A stretch of DNA of 64,000 nucleotides from Clostridium sp. chh4-2. Lineage in GTDB: Bacteria > Bacillota > Clostridia > Lachnospirales > Lachnospiraceae. The stretch covers positions 124,001 through 188,000 of the forward strand of contig NZ_PKUU01000007.1 of the NCBI RefSeq assembly GCF_002899675.1, in the 5' to 3' direction. Every line of letters starts with the position of its first letter. Within the stretch, counting starts at the first letter, position 1. The position numbers and the translations under genes were made by a program. The notes beneath the pieces were generated by a model. That model did no database searches, was not told where the DNA came from, and worked only from the letters and a program-made list of their open reading frames with translations. Shown one piece after another: positions 52,074 to 61,476 of this stretch.

Positions 52074-54412
52074 GAATCCTGCTCCTCTTTTCTCTTTTTC
52101 TCCTCCAGCTCTTTATACTGGGTCGGTGTCAGTCCTTCATATTGTTTGAAAATCCTGAGAAATGTCCGGTGGCTTCCGAAACCGCAGCTGACGGCGATAT
52201 CCTCCAGGCGGTCGTCCGCCAGCAGCCGTTCTTTCACATGAACCAGACGGATCTTGTGAATGTACTGGGACAGCTTTTCTCCGTCCAGTTCCTTGAACAG
52301 CTTAGAAAGATAGGCCGGCGGCACATGAAACTGTTCCGCCATGGATGCCACGCTTAATTCAGCGTCGGAATAATGTTCCTCCACATAGGCTTTGACATCC
52401 AAAAGAAGCCTTCCCTTCTGATTTTCCCGTTCTTTTTTATTGATCTCAGTTATCTTCTGGCAGGTGGTCATCACCAGATTCTCCAATTCTTCCTGCATCC
52501 GAACTGCGTCGCCCCGGCGGCATGCCTCCATAAGGGCCTTTGAGGATACTGGAATGGAAGTTTCATGGGACGCCTTGCCTGCTGCCCGGATGATGCTGGA
52601 CGCGATGTTGCTGACTAAAAACTGCATCGCTTCCGGAGTCAGGCAGTTCACCTGATTTTCTTCCAAAAGCTTCTTTATCTCCCTGCAGGCTTCTTCCCCG
52701 TCCCCGCTGCTGATGCTGTGCACCAGGCGGTTTTCCACATCAATAGGATATTTGAGCAGGGTGTCCACCGGAAGAAGGTTGATCTCACCATAGCTTATAA
52801 TGTCTTTGCTCTCTTCTTTTTTCTGATAATCGAATACCGTCCTGGCTTCCCTGTAAGCCTTATGGCTCTCTTCCAGCCCGTAATGCAGCTCGCTTAACGC
52901 GGTTTGATAGGAAAGTTTAAAATGTTCCTGTATAAATTCCGATGACATCAGGCATACCCGTTTCACCGCCTCTAAAAACTCTTCATTATCCTTTTCCGGC
53001 CAGATTAAAAATACCAGTTCCCACCGGCCTTCCCTAAAGCATACGGATTCCAGTTCCTCGCCTGCGAGATTTTCTTCCGTCACATTCTGGAGGATGAACC
53101 AGGACATCTCCTGGGTGTCCACCTGCATCTCTTCCGGTAAAAATTCCACATTTTTCTCCATCCGGTAAACCAGGATACAGCAGGCCCCTTCTCCCACCCG
53201 GATTCCATATTGTTTCAGCAGCTCTTCGTCCATCATGGCAGATGCCCCGCTTTCCGTCAGAAGGCGGTGAAATAATTCCCTGCTGATGGCATTTCGCTGT
53301 TTATTGATCACACTGTTATTTTCTTTATTTTTAACTACAAGCTTGTGAACCGATTTGCTGATATAATCATAGGCGTCTGTGCTCATCTGAGCATCCGCCC
53401 CATCCTGTTGTTCCAGGATGTCCACCATATTCTTTAACGGCCAATAGTGGCGGATGGCCGCATAACCGATGGCAATGGCGCTGACTGCCAAATACAAAAG
53501 GATTAAAAGGGCTACCGTATTTCTCAGTTCGGATATCTGCATTACATACGCCTGTTCCTGGGTGATCACCGCATAATCCCAGTTCTCATATTGAGAATGA
53601 ATATAGGATATGACGGAAGAACCCACTTCAAACCGGGTCTGAAATTCTCCCGGCTGGCTTTCCAGCGCCCGTTCCAGCAGCTTATTGCTCATCTCTTCTT
53701 CCATGGGGGAAACCGATACAATTCTTTTGTTTGTCCGGTCTATGATGCACATATTATCCCTGTCCTGGTTCAGCCAGTCCGACGCCTTTAAGATCTTGCC
53801 CACATCCATGACCATGATGGCATTGGCGGGAGGCGTCTGCCTGTTGCTGCTGTCCAGCGGCTTTATCAATACGGTAAGGGAATCTCCGTTTTTTGTATCC
53901 AGCGAAAATATCTGTGACGTTTTATAATCCTTGCTGATCACTTCAAACCAATCATCATAGCTGAATCCGTATCCGTCAAAAGCGATATCATAAAATTCCC
54001 TGCTGTCATTGTAGTAGTTGCCGGATACCAGAAGATCCATATTGGGGAAATAGAGATAGCAGTCATTGGCATTTCCCTCCAGGATCATCTCATTGGCCAG
54101 TTCCCTCACCAGTTCGTACAGTTCATATCGTGATTCGTCTTCGTAGGAAGTCTTTTTGCGGAGGCGTTTTACCGTTTTATTGAAATTGGCCTTATTGCAG
54201 AATATTCTTAAATTCCGCACATTTCGGTCCATCTGAAGCTGGGTCATTTCCAGCTGTACCGCATTGGTGTATTCCAGATCCTCTCTCAGGGCCTCGGAAT
54301 ACTTCATCGCGCAGAAGGAGATAACCGCAATGGCCAGAGTCGATATTATTACATAGGAAAGGCTCCATTTTGTGAACATCTTATATAGTTTTCTCTTTTT
54401 CTTTTCCATCAT
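52070..54412 (-). CDS. Membrane-bound AraC family regulator with extracytoplasmic sensor
   Basis: This 780-residue one-component regulator has TM helices at about 14-34 and 290-312 that flank an extracytoplasmic sensor of about 250 residues (dCache-like). A cytoplasmic linker of about 350 residues follows. The C-terminal AraC DNA-binding domain (about 670-770) has LSVASMAEQFHVPPAYLSKLFKEL and LEDIAVSCGFGSHRTFLRIFKQYEGLTPTQYKEL. Such YesN-like/LplR-like proteins activate adjacent polysaccharide uptake genes when they sense the ligand or its binding protein. The TTGTCAC repeats at 61544-61603 are a candidate target. Confidence 0.9.
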   Translation of the reverse strand: MMEKKKRKLYKMFTKWSLSYVIISTLAIAVISFCAMKYSEALREDLEYTNAVQLEMTQLQMDRNVRNLRIFCNKANFNKTVKRLRKKTSYEDESRYELYELVRELANEMILEGNANDCYLYFPNMDLLVSGNYYNDSREFYDIAFDGYGFSYDDWFEVISKDYKTSQIFSLDTKNGDSLTVLIKPLDSSNRQTPPANAIMVMDVGKILKASDWLNQDRDNMCIIDRTNKRIVSVSPMEEEMSNKLLERALESQPGEFQTRFEVGSSVISYIHSQYENWDYAVITQEQAYVMQISELRNTVALLILLYLAVSAIAIGYAAIRHYWPLKNMVDILEQQDGADAQMSTDAYDYISKSVHKLVVKNKENNSVINKQRNAISRELFHRLLTESGASAMMDEELLKQYGIRVGEGACCILVYRMEKNVEFLPEEMQVDTQEMSWFILQNVTEENLAGEELESVCFREGRWELVFLIWPEKDNEEFLEAVKRVCLMSSEFIQEHFKLSYQTALSELHYGLEESHKAYREARTVFDYQKKEESKDIISYGEINLLPVDTLLKYPIDVENRLVHSISSGDGEEACREIKKLLEENQVNCLTPEAMQFLVSNIASSIIRAAGKASHETSIPVSSKALMEACRRGDAVRMQEELENLVMTTCQKITEINKKERENQKGRLLLDVKAYVEEHYSDAELSVASMAEQFHVPPAYLSKLFKELDGEKLSQYIHKIRLVHVKERLLADDRLEDIAVSCGFGSHRTFLRIFKQYEGLTPTQYKELEEKKRKEEQDS

Positions 54413-54463
54413 CTCTATGTCTCCTATATATTAGTCGAAAATGGAACGCCTCCGCATGTTAAG

Positions 54464-55585
54464 TTATAATATTACCGGCTTTTTGCAATGCTCCTGAAGC
54501 TTTTCAAGGAACAGATCCGCATCCGCAGGCAGATCCACCCACTCTCCGCCCAGCCAGGAGGACAGATGGATTGCATTGGATATCTGCAGGCCCTTGATCC
54601 CCTCTTCACCGGGTGCGATCGGTTTTGCTCCCTTTAATATGGCATCGCAGAAGTTATTGATAATTCCCGGATGGGACGTATATGTTCCCTTTAAAGGAAT
54701 TTCGCACTCCCAAACCTCCGGTTTTCCCAGGCCCCCTTTATAGGTGCTGTTAAATTCCGGTTCGGGAACTCTCAGACGGTAAAATTTCAGTTTTCCATTC
54801 TCAACTACCAACTTACCATTTTCTCCGTCAATTTCCAAGCGGTTTGTGCCCGGCGCATCTCCGACTGTGGTGATATAACAGCCTGTGGCCCCGTTTTCAT
54901 ATTCCACCAAGGCGGTCAGATCGTCTTCCACATCGATATTTCTGTGCTTTCCATAATAAACGTTAGCTTTCACCCGTTTTGGCATCCCGCACATCCACTG
55001 CCACAGATCCAGGTTATGAGGGTTTTGGTTCAGCAGAACGCCTCCGCCTTCTCCGTCCCAGGTGGCGCGCCAGCCGCCCATATCGTAGTAGCTCTGTGAG
55101 CGGTACCAGTCCGTGACGATCCAGATCACCCGTTTCATCTCACCCAGCTCTTTGCTGTCTAAAAGTTCCTTCACCTTCTGGTAAAGCGGATTGGTTCTCT
55201 GGTTGAAATCCATGCAGTAAACCAGTTCCGGGTGGCGTTTCGCCGTTTCGTCCATGCGCTCGACCTGTTTCGCATACACTCCGGCCGGTTTTTCCACCAG
55301 CACGTGAAGGCCGTTTTCCATGGCCTCGATGGCTACGGAAGGATGGTAATAATGGGGAACTGCGATTAAAACGGCGTCACAGCAGCCGGATTTTATCAGT
55401 TCATCGCTGCTGTTAAACACCTGAAGTCCTTCGCCGAACGTCTCCCGGGCCAGTTTAAGCCTCTCCGGGTTCGTATCCGCCACAGCCGTCAGATCCACAG
55501 CTGGCGTTTTTCCTGCCTTGATGCTCCGCCCATGCTGGCTGCCGATGTTTCCATATCCGATAATGCCGAGTCTGACCTTATTCAT
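54464..55585 (-). CDS. Gfo/Idh/MocA family oxidoreductase
   Basis: This 373-residue NAD(P)-dependent oxidoreductase has LGIIGYGNIGSQHGRSI (Rossmann), the catalytic lysine in HVLVEKPAGVYAKQ, and GGGVLLNQNPHNLDLWQWMCG with the active-site histidine. The length and NQNPHNLDLWQW motif place it in a subgroup different from the 51051 paralogue, so a different step or substrate is likely. It overlaps the TIM-barrel gene upstream by eight bases. Confidence 0.9.
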   Translation of the reverse strand: MNKVRLGIIGYGNIGSQHGRSIKAGKTPAVDLTAVADTNPERLKLARETFGEGLQVFNSSDELIKSGCCDAVLIAVPHYYHPSVAIEAMENGLHVLVEKPAGVYAKQVERMDETAKRHPELVYCMDFNQRTNPLYQKVKELLDSKELGEMKRVIWIVTDWYRSQSYYDMGGWRATWDGEGGGVLLNQNPHNLDLWQWMCGMPKRVKANVYYGKHRNIDVEDDLTALVEYENGATGCYITTVGDAPGTNRLEIDGENGKLVVENGKLKFYRLRVPEPEFNSTYKGGLGKPEVWECEIPLKGTYTSHPGIINNFCDAILKGAKPIAPGEEGIKGLQISNAIHLSSWLGGEWVDLPADADLFLEKLQEHCKKPVIL

Positions 55586-56354
55586 TCGTCCGTTCCTCCA
55601 ATTCCTTTAATAGTTTCAATGCCTGTTCTGCATCCTTTTCTATATCGTCGGTTTTTCCTTCAATGCTGATTCTGCCCGTATATCCGGCATTTTTTAACGC
55701 TCTCATAAATGCTTCGTATTCTTCGCCCTCTTCGGAAAGAGGATACCGTCTGCCGTTTCCTGACGCGATGTGGATATGGCCGAAGTTTTTAATCGTCTCT
55801 ATATCCCCGATGCAGTCGTGATTCGCAGCTACATGGAAATAATCGGAGAGGAGACCCACATTGGGATGGGCCACGTCGGAAGCCAGAATCGCTCCCTCCG
55901 CCATGGTGCATATCATATTGGTTTCCTTTCTGCTCAGCGGTTCAATGACCACCCGGATTCCATATTGCGCGGCGATTTCGCCTGTGATCCGGTATACCTT
56001 CACCAGTTTCTGATAGGCATCCCCATAGGACAGATGCTCCGGGCAGCGTCTGCATTTTCCGCTTCCGAACACAACCACTTCTCCTCCCAGGCTCTGAATC
56101 AGAGCCATGGCCTTGTGGAGATAGTCTTTTAATTCTTCCTCGTCGGTATTTCCATCGATCAATTCCATGGTCTTTGGAAAAAGGATGTTGAACGCTTCAC
56201 ATTTGACTGAGGAATTTTTTAATTTTTCCTTGTATCCGCAAAGCGTTTCCGGTTCCAGCTTCATCGTAGCCGTAACCGATAATTCTATGTAATCATATCC
56301 AAGCTTTTCTAACAGCTCCAGGTTTTCAAGCCCTGTGCAGATTCCATATCTCAT
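55578..56354 (-). CDS. Sugar phosphate isomerase/epimerase-like TIM barrel with complete metal site
   Basis: This 258-residue TIM barrel of the AP-endonuclease/xylose-isomerase fold retains four likely metal ligands: glutamate in VVIEPLSRKETN, Asp and His in LLSDYFHVAANHD, histidine in FGHIHIASGNGRRY and glutamate in RISIEGK. Some family members act on 3-keto sugars made by Gfo/Idh/MocA partners; the direct overlap with such a gene supports this kind of pairing (inference). ATG 56354 with AAAGGAG is preferred over GTG 56363, which overlaps the lyase stop. Confidence 0.85.
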   Translation of the reverse strand: MRYGICTGLENLELLEKLGYDYIELSVTATMKLEPETLCGYKEKLKNSSVKCEAFNILFPKTMELIDGNTDEEELKDYLHKAMALIQSLGGEVVVFGSGKCRRCPEHLSYGDAYQKLVKVYRITGEIAAQYGIRVVIEPLSRKETNMICTMAEGAILASDVAHPNVGLLSDYFHVAANHDCIGDIETIKNFGHIHIASGNGRRYPLSEEGEEYEAFMRALKNAGYTGRISIEGKTDDIEKDAEQALKLLKELEERTNE

Positions 56355-56359
56355 GCGAT

Positions 56360-58390
56360 TCACTCCTTTTCCTTCAGGCTGACGTCGTCTGATCCCATTG
56401 TCACGGTTCTTTTATCCGGCAGCGTTACCGTTATCTGATCCTGGCTTACGAAAGCTTCCACAGCCGCGTCTTCCGGCTTAATAATGGTCAGGAAACGGAC
56501 CGGCACAGGCCCGCCGGTCTTAACGGCCAGCTGAGGCGCAGGCTTTTTCCAGGCATATCCGTAAGAAAGCCAGCCTCCTATAGGTTCCTCGCTTCCTTCC
56601 AGGATTTCGTAGGACACGTCTTTCGTGGCCTTGGAGATCAGCTGGTAGCGTTTTCCTTTCTGTGAAACATAATCAAACAGCCCCTCTTCTCTCTGACTCA
56701 GCTGCCCGAATGCAAAGTTAAAATACAGCCTTATATCGTGTTCCTCAAGTCCAAGTCCAGTCACCTGATCGTCGATCACATAAATGTCCCCCGGCAGATG
56801 CAGCACTCTTCTTCTGTGGTAGATCGGGTCTTCCCGGTATACGTAGCCGTTATGGGAGATATCGATGATCTGGAAGTCCTCATTTTCCTCAAACCGGTGG
56901 CAGTAGGTTCTGACGCCTCTCACCCGGCTCACTCCCGGCACGGTTCCCATCTCATGATCGTCCACATACAGCGTGTTGTGGGCTTTGGCGGATAGGAAAT
57001 AGTGTCTCCAATCCTTCCAGCAGGAACTGTTATAGATAAACCGCCCGCTGTCTGTCAAAATATCCTCGCCCTTTATATGTAATTCCAGATGTCCGGTGTC
57101 GTTATGGGAATGGGTGCTTTTCTCGCCCCGTTCCAGCTGGACGCCGTGAATGTGGAAATAACTGTCGTCTTCATCCCAGCCGGTTCTCATCACATAGATT
57201 CCGGCCTCTTTATATGCAAAATTCCTCTGTTCAGGCGCTTTTCCTTCTTTTCTGGCCGTCGCAAGATAGAGATAATCTTCCCTTCCGGTCAGCTCATACA
57301 TGGTGCGGAAATAAGCGCGCATCTCATTTAAATCCACAGGGTCAAACGTCAGGTTCATTCCTTCGTAAAGAGAGGTATCGCATCTTCTTGTCAGAAGGTC
57401 ATCTCTGTCTGCATCCCCGATCATCGGTGTGGAAAAGTCCGGTTTTACAAGGCTTAACAGGAAATCCGCCGATTTTTCCAATGTTGGCAGCGCATAGGGG
57501 GCAGTTGGAATATTGTTGGCTTTGCATAAGCGCCAGCACTGAAGATAAATTCCCGCCGCAACCATATGATAAATCGGGGTCCGTTCCATATGGATTCCAT
57601 CGTTGTCAAAGGAATATTTCACTTCATGCATCATTCTGCGGTATCCCATTGACTTCCACTGGGATTTGATCTCAGGAAACATGATGCCGCACTGCATCAA
57701 AGTGCCGGATTCCATGGTCAGCCAGTTGCTTGACCGGTTGTGGTTGCTGTAGTGATCCATTAAGAAATCCGCGTGGTCGCAGACCTGGGTTAAAAAGGAT
57801 ACCCAGTCTTCCCGTCCCCAAACTTCGGATCTTCTGAACGCCTCCATACAGGGAAGCCAGGAAGTATAGATTCTCATGGCCGTTTCTATGGTTCTCCATG
57901 CATGGCCCGGAAACTTAAATTTAGTTTCAAAGGTTTCGTCTTCCATGAACGGCTTTGCCGGCCAGCTCTTTTCAAATTCTCTCATCTGATGGAGAAATTC
58001 TTTTGTGTATTTTTCATCGCCTGTCATCACATAAGCTCTTGCAAGGGGCTGCCAGTAGATGTGCCGGAACAAAGACCAGCTCCATTCGTTATCTCTGGAT
58101 GTGTCCGCCGTAGGGTTATAGGACCAGTCGATCTCTCCAGGAAACTGATGTCCATAGATCTTATGCTCCATGACTTCCCGGGCGTCCGTAAGGGTTTCCT
58201 CATCCTGAAACGCTTTCATGTCTTCCTGTGAAAACAGATACACCGGCGCGGTTCTCGTGCGGAAATGGCGTACCACCGCATCCATACATCCTTCATAATC
58301 CTTCTGCTCAAACAGCTTTCCCGCTTCCGAAAGTCCCGGTACCCGGTAATCCAAACGGTTCAGCAGCTCTGTCATTCTATCCATGCTCAT
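56360..58390 (-). CDS. Heparinase II/III family polysaccharide lyase-like protein
   Basis: This 676-residue protein has no signal peptide. Residues about 20-330 form the alpha-toroid with YSNHNRSSNWLTMESGTLMQCG and FDNDGIHMERTPIYHMVAAG; the tyrosine and histidine here are likely catalytic. Residues about 380-600 form the beta-sandwich of heparinase II/III, with STHSHNDTGHLELHIKGEDILTDSGRFIYN as its signature metal/active-site stretch. Related lyases (PL12, PL15, PL17, PL21) cleave uronate-containing glycans by beta-elimination. A cytoplasmic location implies action on imported oligosaccharides. A hairpin at 58427-58478 precedes the gene. Confidence 0.88.
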   Translation of the reverse strand: MSMDRMTELLNRLDYRVPGLSEAGKLFEQKDYEGCMDAVVRHFRTRTAPVYLFSQEDMKAFQDEETLTDAREVMEHKIYGHQFPGEIDWSYNPTADTSRDNEWSWSLFRHIYWQPLARAYVMTGDEKYTKEFLHQMREFEKSWPAKPFMEDETFETKFKFPGHAWRTIETAMRIYTSWLPCMEAFRRSEVWGREDWVSFLTQVCDHADFLMDHYSNHNRSSNWLTMESGTLMQCGIMFPEIKSQWKSMGYRRMMHEVKYSFDNDGIHMERTPIYHMVAAGIYLQCWRLCKANNIPTAPYALPTLEKSADFLLSLVKPDFSTPMIGDADRDDLLTRRCDTSLYEGMNLTFDPVDLNEMRAYFRTMYELTGREDYLYLATARKEGKAPEQRNFAYKEAGIYVMRTGWDEDDSYFHIHGVQLERGEKSTHSHNDTGHLELHIKGEDILTDSGRFIYNSSCWKDWRHYFLSAKAHNTLYVDDHEMGTVPGVSRVRGVRTYCHRFEENEDFQIIDISHNGYVYREDPIYHRRRVLHLPGDIYVIDDQVTGLGLEEHDIRLYFNFAFGQLSQREEGLFDYVSQKGKRYQLISKATKDVSYEILEGSEEPIGGWLSYGYAWKKPAPQLAVKTGGPVPVRFLTIIKPEDAAVEAFVSQDQITVTLPDKRTVTMGSDDVSLKEKE

Positions 58391-58426
58391 TTTTCTTCTT
58401 CCCTCTTTTTCATTTTCCTTATATCT

Positions 58427-58478
58427 AAAATGCTGTATCCGGGAGCGCCTGACCGGCTTCTCCCAGATGCAGCATTTT
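58427..58478 (-). terminator. Intercistronic stem-loop after the sugar-binding protein gene
   Basis: Arms 58427-58445 and 58460-58478 pair over 19 bases with two G-U-compatible differences and a 14-base loop. On the minus strand AGATATAAGG follows rather than a U-tract. A structure here would favour high expression of the binding protein relative to downstream genes. Confidence 0.65.
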
Positions 58479-58510
58479 ACTGTTTGCCGGAATGTCAGCG
58501 TGTCAGTGCA

Positions 58511-60202
58511 CTAGTTGCTCACATAAAGATCATATGCTTTCTGCATCATAGCTGTCGCATCGTCCAGACCGAAATCTTTTAACTGCTTAATATAATTATC
58601 CCACTCGTCTAAGGATGCGGCTCCTGAGATAAACTGTGCTTCCATCTCATCTGATAAAGTTTTAACATTGTTCATGATTTCCGCATACTGTTCTGCGTCT
58701 TCGCTTGCAACGCTTGTAGGAGGATAGAAATGCTCGCCCATATCGGTCTTTTTACTCAGTTCCAACGCCTCTTTCTGATTATCCTGCTCATAATACTGTT
58801 CGATGTAGCGCGGGTCCTGAACGCAGACGCCTGATGTGGAAGCTCTTGTGTAAGCTGCCAATGCGTTAGCAACCGACAGTCCGTCAGGGTTCTTCATAAT
58901 CACATCCGTATAAACCGGCTGGCCGTCTTTCATCTCATAAGTAAGACCTTCGATACCGAAGTTACAGCATAAATTGCCCTGTTCGCTGTACATCCAGTCT
59001 AACAGCCATGCTGCGGCGTCAACCTCTTTACACTGAGTTGAAATCGCTGCGGATACGCCGGATTTATCATAAATCTGGTTCATCTTGGAGAATTTGGCAT
59101 TTCTGCCCTTAACAGCGGTTACCGGAACGGTACAGCGGATATCGTCCTGGGTAATTTCCGGGTCCGCCTCGTTCATAATCTGTGTATACTGTCCTAAGCC
59201 CTGTCCGAACGGCGCATAAACTGCGGCGCTCTTGCCTGTGGTAAAATACGTCTGGTTAGAAGCTTTATCCGCCACCAGATAATCGCGGTCAATCAAACCG
59301 TCTTTATACCATTCATTCATCTTAGCGATAAATTCTTTTCTGCTGTCTTCGGTCAAACCGTTCTTTACAACGCCGTCTTCCACATAAAATGAGTTCTCAT
59401 TGTCAACCCAGTTGTCAAATCCCGGACACCATACCGGTTTCATCCACTCTTTTCTGGTGGTAAAAGGCACTTCGAATCCATAATCTTTAAACGCTCTTAA
59501 AACCGTATCCCATTCGTCGATGGTTTCCGGCAGTTCCAGTCCAAGTTCATCCAAAACGTCTTTTCTGACAATGATACCGGCGCTGAACTGTGTTGCGTTG
59601 GGCTGCTCCAAACCTCTCAGGAATGGGAAACAATAATAGCTGCCGTCCGATGTTTTCACCATCTTGTCAACATCCGGATGCTCATCCATCAGCTTTTTAA
59701 AGTTAGGCGCTTTGCTTTCCATCACATCGTCCAGATTGATGATAATGCCGTCGCTGATCGCTGCTCCAGGGCCGCCTGCATATGCGGTCCATTTATGCTC
59801 GATGATATCAGGATACTCGCCGCTTGCCACCATAATGGAAAATTCCTCGTCCTCTGAACCGACGGTAGGATGAATGAATTCCACCTCGATACCGGTCTGT
59901 TCCTTAACGTACTGAGCCCATGGAGTTTCACTCAGGTTTGGATATGTAGCGGAAACATTGGCATTTAATTTGGTCCACCAGGTGAGCTTCACCCCATCAT
60001 AGGGTTTGTCTGAAGATGCCGCCTGAGAAGTCTCTCCTCCCGCGGTTTCTGCCGTTGAACCGGCCGGCGCCGCCGCCTCTTTTGCTGTCGTTTCCGGCGC
60101 AGAAGATGACGATCCGCCGCAGCCTGTTAATGACATGGCCGCCATGGACGCCGCTGCTGCCACGGCTGTGATTCGTTTCATTGTTGTAAATCTCTTCCTC
60201 AT
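58511..60202 (-). CDS. LplA-type carbohydrate ABC transporter substrate-binding lipoprotein
   Basis: This 563-residue extracellular binding protein has a lipoprotein signal peptide (about 1-27) with the lipobox LTGC. A glycine/serine/alanine-rich spacer follows, then an extracellular solute-binding family 1 fold (VKLTWWTKLNANVS, DIIEHKWTAYAGGPGAAISDG, IIVRKDVLDELGLELPETIDEWDTVLRAF). The length fits the large LplA/YtcQ group that binds oligosaccharides. It supplies the permeases at 49155 and 50072. GGAGAGG precedes the ATG by eight bases. Confidence 0.92.
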   Translation of the reverse strand: MRKRFTTMKRITAVAAAASMAAMSLTGCGGSSSSAPETTAKEAAAPAGSTAETAGGETSQAASSDKPYDGVKLTWWTKLNANVSATYPNLSETPWAQYVKEQTGIEVEFIHPTVGSEDEEFSIMVASGEYPDIIEHKWTAYAGGPGAAISDGIIINLDDVMESKAPNFKKLMDEHPDVDKMVKTSDGSYYCFPFLRGLEQPNATQFSAGIIVRKDVLDELGLELPETIDEWDTVLRAFKDYGFEVPFTTRKEWMKPVWCPGFDNWVDNENSFYVEDGVVKNGLTEDSRKEFIAKMNEWYKDGLIDRDYLVADKASNQTYFTTGKSAAVYAPFGQGLGQYTQIMNEADPEITQDDIRCTVPVTAVKGRNAKFSKMNQIYDKSGVSAAISTQCKEVDAAAWLLDWMYSEQGNLCCNFGIEGLTYEMKDGQPVYTDVIMKNPDGLSVANALAAYTRASTSGVCVQDPRYIEQYYEQDNQKEALELSKKTDMGEHFYPPTSVASEDAEQYAEIMNNVKTLSDEMEAQFISGAASLDEWDNYIKQLKDFGLDDATAMMQKAYDLYVSN

Positions 60203-60227
60203 AATGTGTACCTCTCCTTTTCTTTAT

Positions 60228-61391
60228 TTACCAGCCGGCTCCTGCCTGTGAAGGCATTTTCCGGTCATAATAACATGCTAAAAATATCTCTTTCAGGTTT
60301 CTGATCCGGCAGAACCGGTCTCCGTTTTCCTCAACATGTTCCAATTGATCTTCCCGTATCTGGTGAACCGGCATCTTAGCCAAAGCGTTCACCGCTTCCA
60401 AATGGGGAATTGCGCATTGAACGGTACAAACCGGATTGCCTCCATGCAGCACACATTCAATGGTATCATATAATTTCTGAAGCCGTTCGCCTTTTGGAAC
60501 CTCCCCGTAAAAGCGCCTGCTTCCGTCGTTCATCTCCGCCACATAATCCATTATCGGACCATTTCCATAATCTTTTCCATAATAAATGGTTCCGTTTTCA
60601 AACTTGTACTCGGCCATAGGCCCTAATTTCTTCTCTTTCAGGTCATGGGTCGTATAGTAATAGATGGGAACCTGATTCTCCGTCCACGCGCAAACCGCCG
60701 CGGTGTCAAAATTCTCCACTTCTTTGTTCGCCCGGTACAATTCGGCCTCCACCTTTGACAGCCCGGCCGCCTGATCCATGGTGCCTCCTAAAAGGAAGGT
60801 CATGTTCTGGAACTGATGGGCGCAGGCGTTGTTAAACGGGCTGTCGTTAACCGCACACCCGTGGACCTCGATCCTTCCGGCCCAATTATTTCTATGGTAA
60901 TAAGCTTCTCCGCGGCTCATGGCGTGAAGGGCTTTCATGTAAACCGGCCGGCCAAACTTTCCTTCTATAATATCCTGCTTTACCGCCAAAACATCTTTTG
61001 AATAATTCAGCTGATACCCCACCGAGATAAAGCGGCCGTGTTCCTGCGCCAGCCGGATCAATTCCTCCGCACCTTTTACGGTTGTGCACACAGGCTTTTC
61101 CGTCAGCACATGGGAACCGTTTTTTAAACACGTCTCTATCTGACGGTAATGAAGATGGATCGGCGTGGACACAATCGCCAGATCCGCCCGGTGTTCTTTA
61201 TAGAACGCTTCCGGTGTTTGATAGATCGGAATGTTTTGTTCAGCAATAACCGGATATGTCTTTTCTGCATCCGGCATCACTTCACAAATGCCTTCGATTA
61301 CGGCTGAAGTGACATCTTTTTCTGTCAGTTCTTTAATATAATTGCTGCCATAACCTCCGATTCCAATTAACAGAACCTTTACTTGTTTCAT
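60228..61391 (-). CDS. Gfo/Idh/MocA family oxidoreductase, first gene of the cluster
   Basis: This 387-residue NAD(P)-dependent oxidoreductase has VLLIGIGGYGSNYIKEL (Rossmann), HVLTEKPVCTTVKG with the catalytic lysine, and NDSPFNNACAHQFQNMTFLLGG in place of the usual GGG...H motif, so the substrate site differs from the two paralogues. It is the first gene of the cluster. GGAG precedes the ATG, and its upstream region carries direct repeats and a weak promoter. Confidence 0.9.
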   Translation of the reverse strand: MKQVKVLLIGIGGYGSNYIKELTEKDVTSAVIEGICEVMPDAEKTYPVIAEQNIPIYQTPEAFYKEHRADLAIVSTPIHLHYRQIETCLKNGSHVLTEKPVCTTVKGAEELIRLAQEHGRFISVGYQLNYSKDVLAVKQDIIEGKFGRPVYMKALHAMSRGEAYYHRNNWAGRIEVHGCAVNDSPFNNACAHQFQNMTFLLGGTMDQAAGLSKVEAELYRANKEVENFDTAAVCAWTENQVPIYYYTTHDLKEKKLGPMAEYKFENGTIYYGKDYGNGPIMDYVAEMNDGSRRFYGEVPKGERLQKLYDTIECVLHGGNPVCTVQCAIPHLEAVNALAKMPVHQIREDQLEHVEENGDRFCRIRNLKEIFLACYYDRKMPSQAGAGW

Positions 61392-61447
61392 ACCCTGCTC
61401 CTTAAATCACTGGTTATTATTGGTTTTTTCTCGTTTCGTCTGAATTT

Positions 61448-61476
61448 ACCTTAACATCTTGGAAATCGGTTGTAAA
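61448..61476 (-). promoter_or_regulatory. Possible weak promoter of the glycan cluster
   Basis: On the minus strand TTTACA (61471-61476) and TAAGGT (61448-61453) are 17 bases apart. The -10 box is poor, which would fit an activator-dependent promoter. This is the best candidate I see, not a firm one. Confidence 0.35.
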
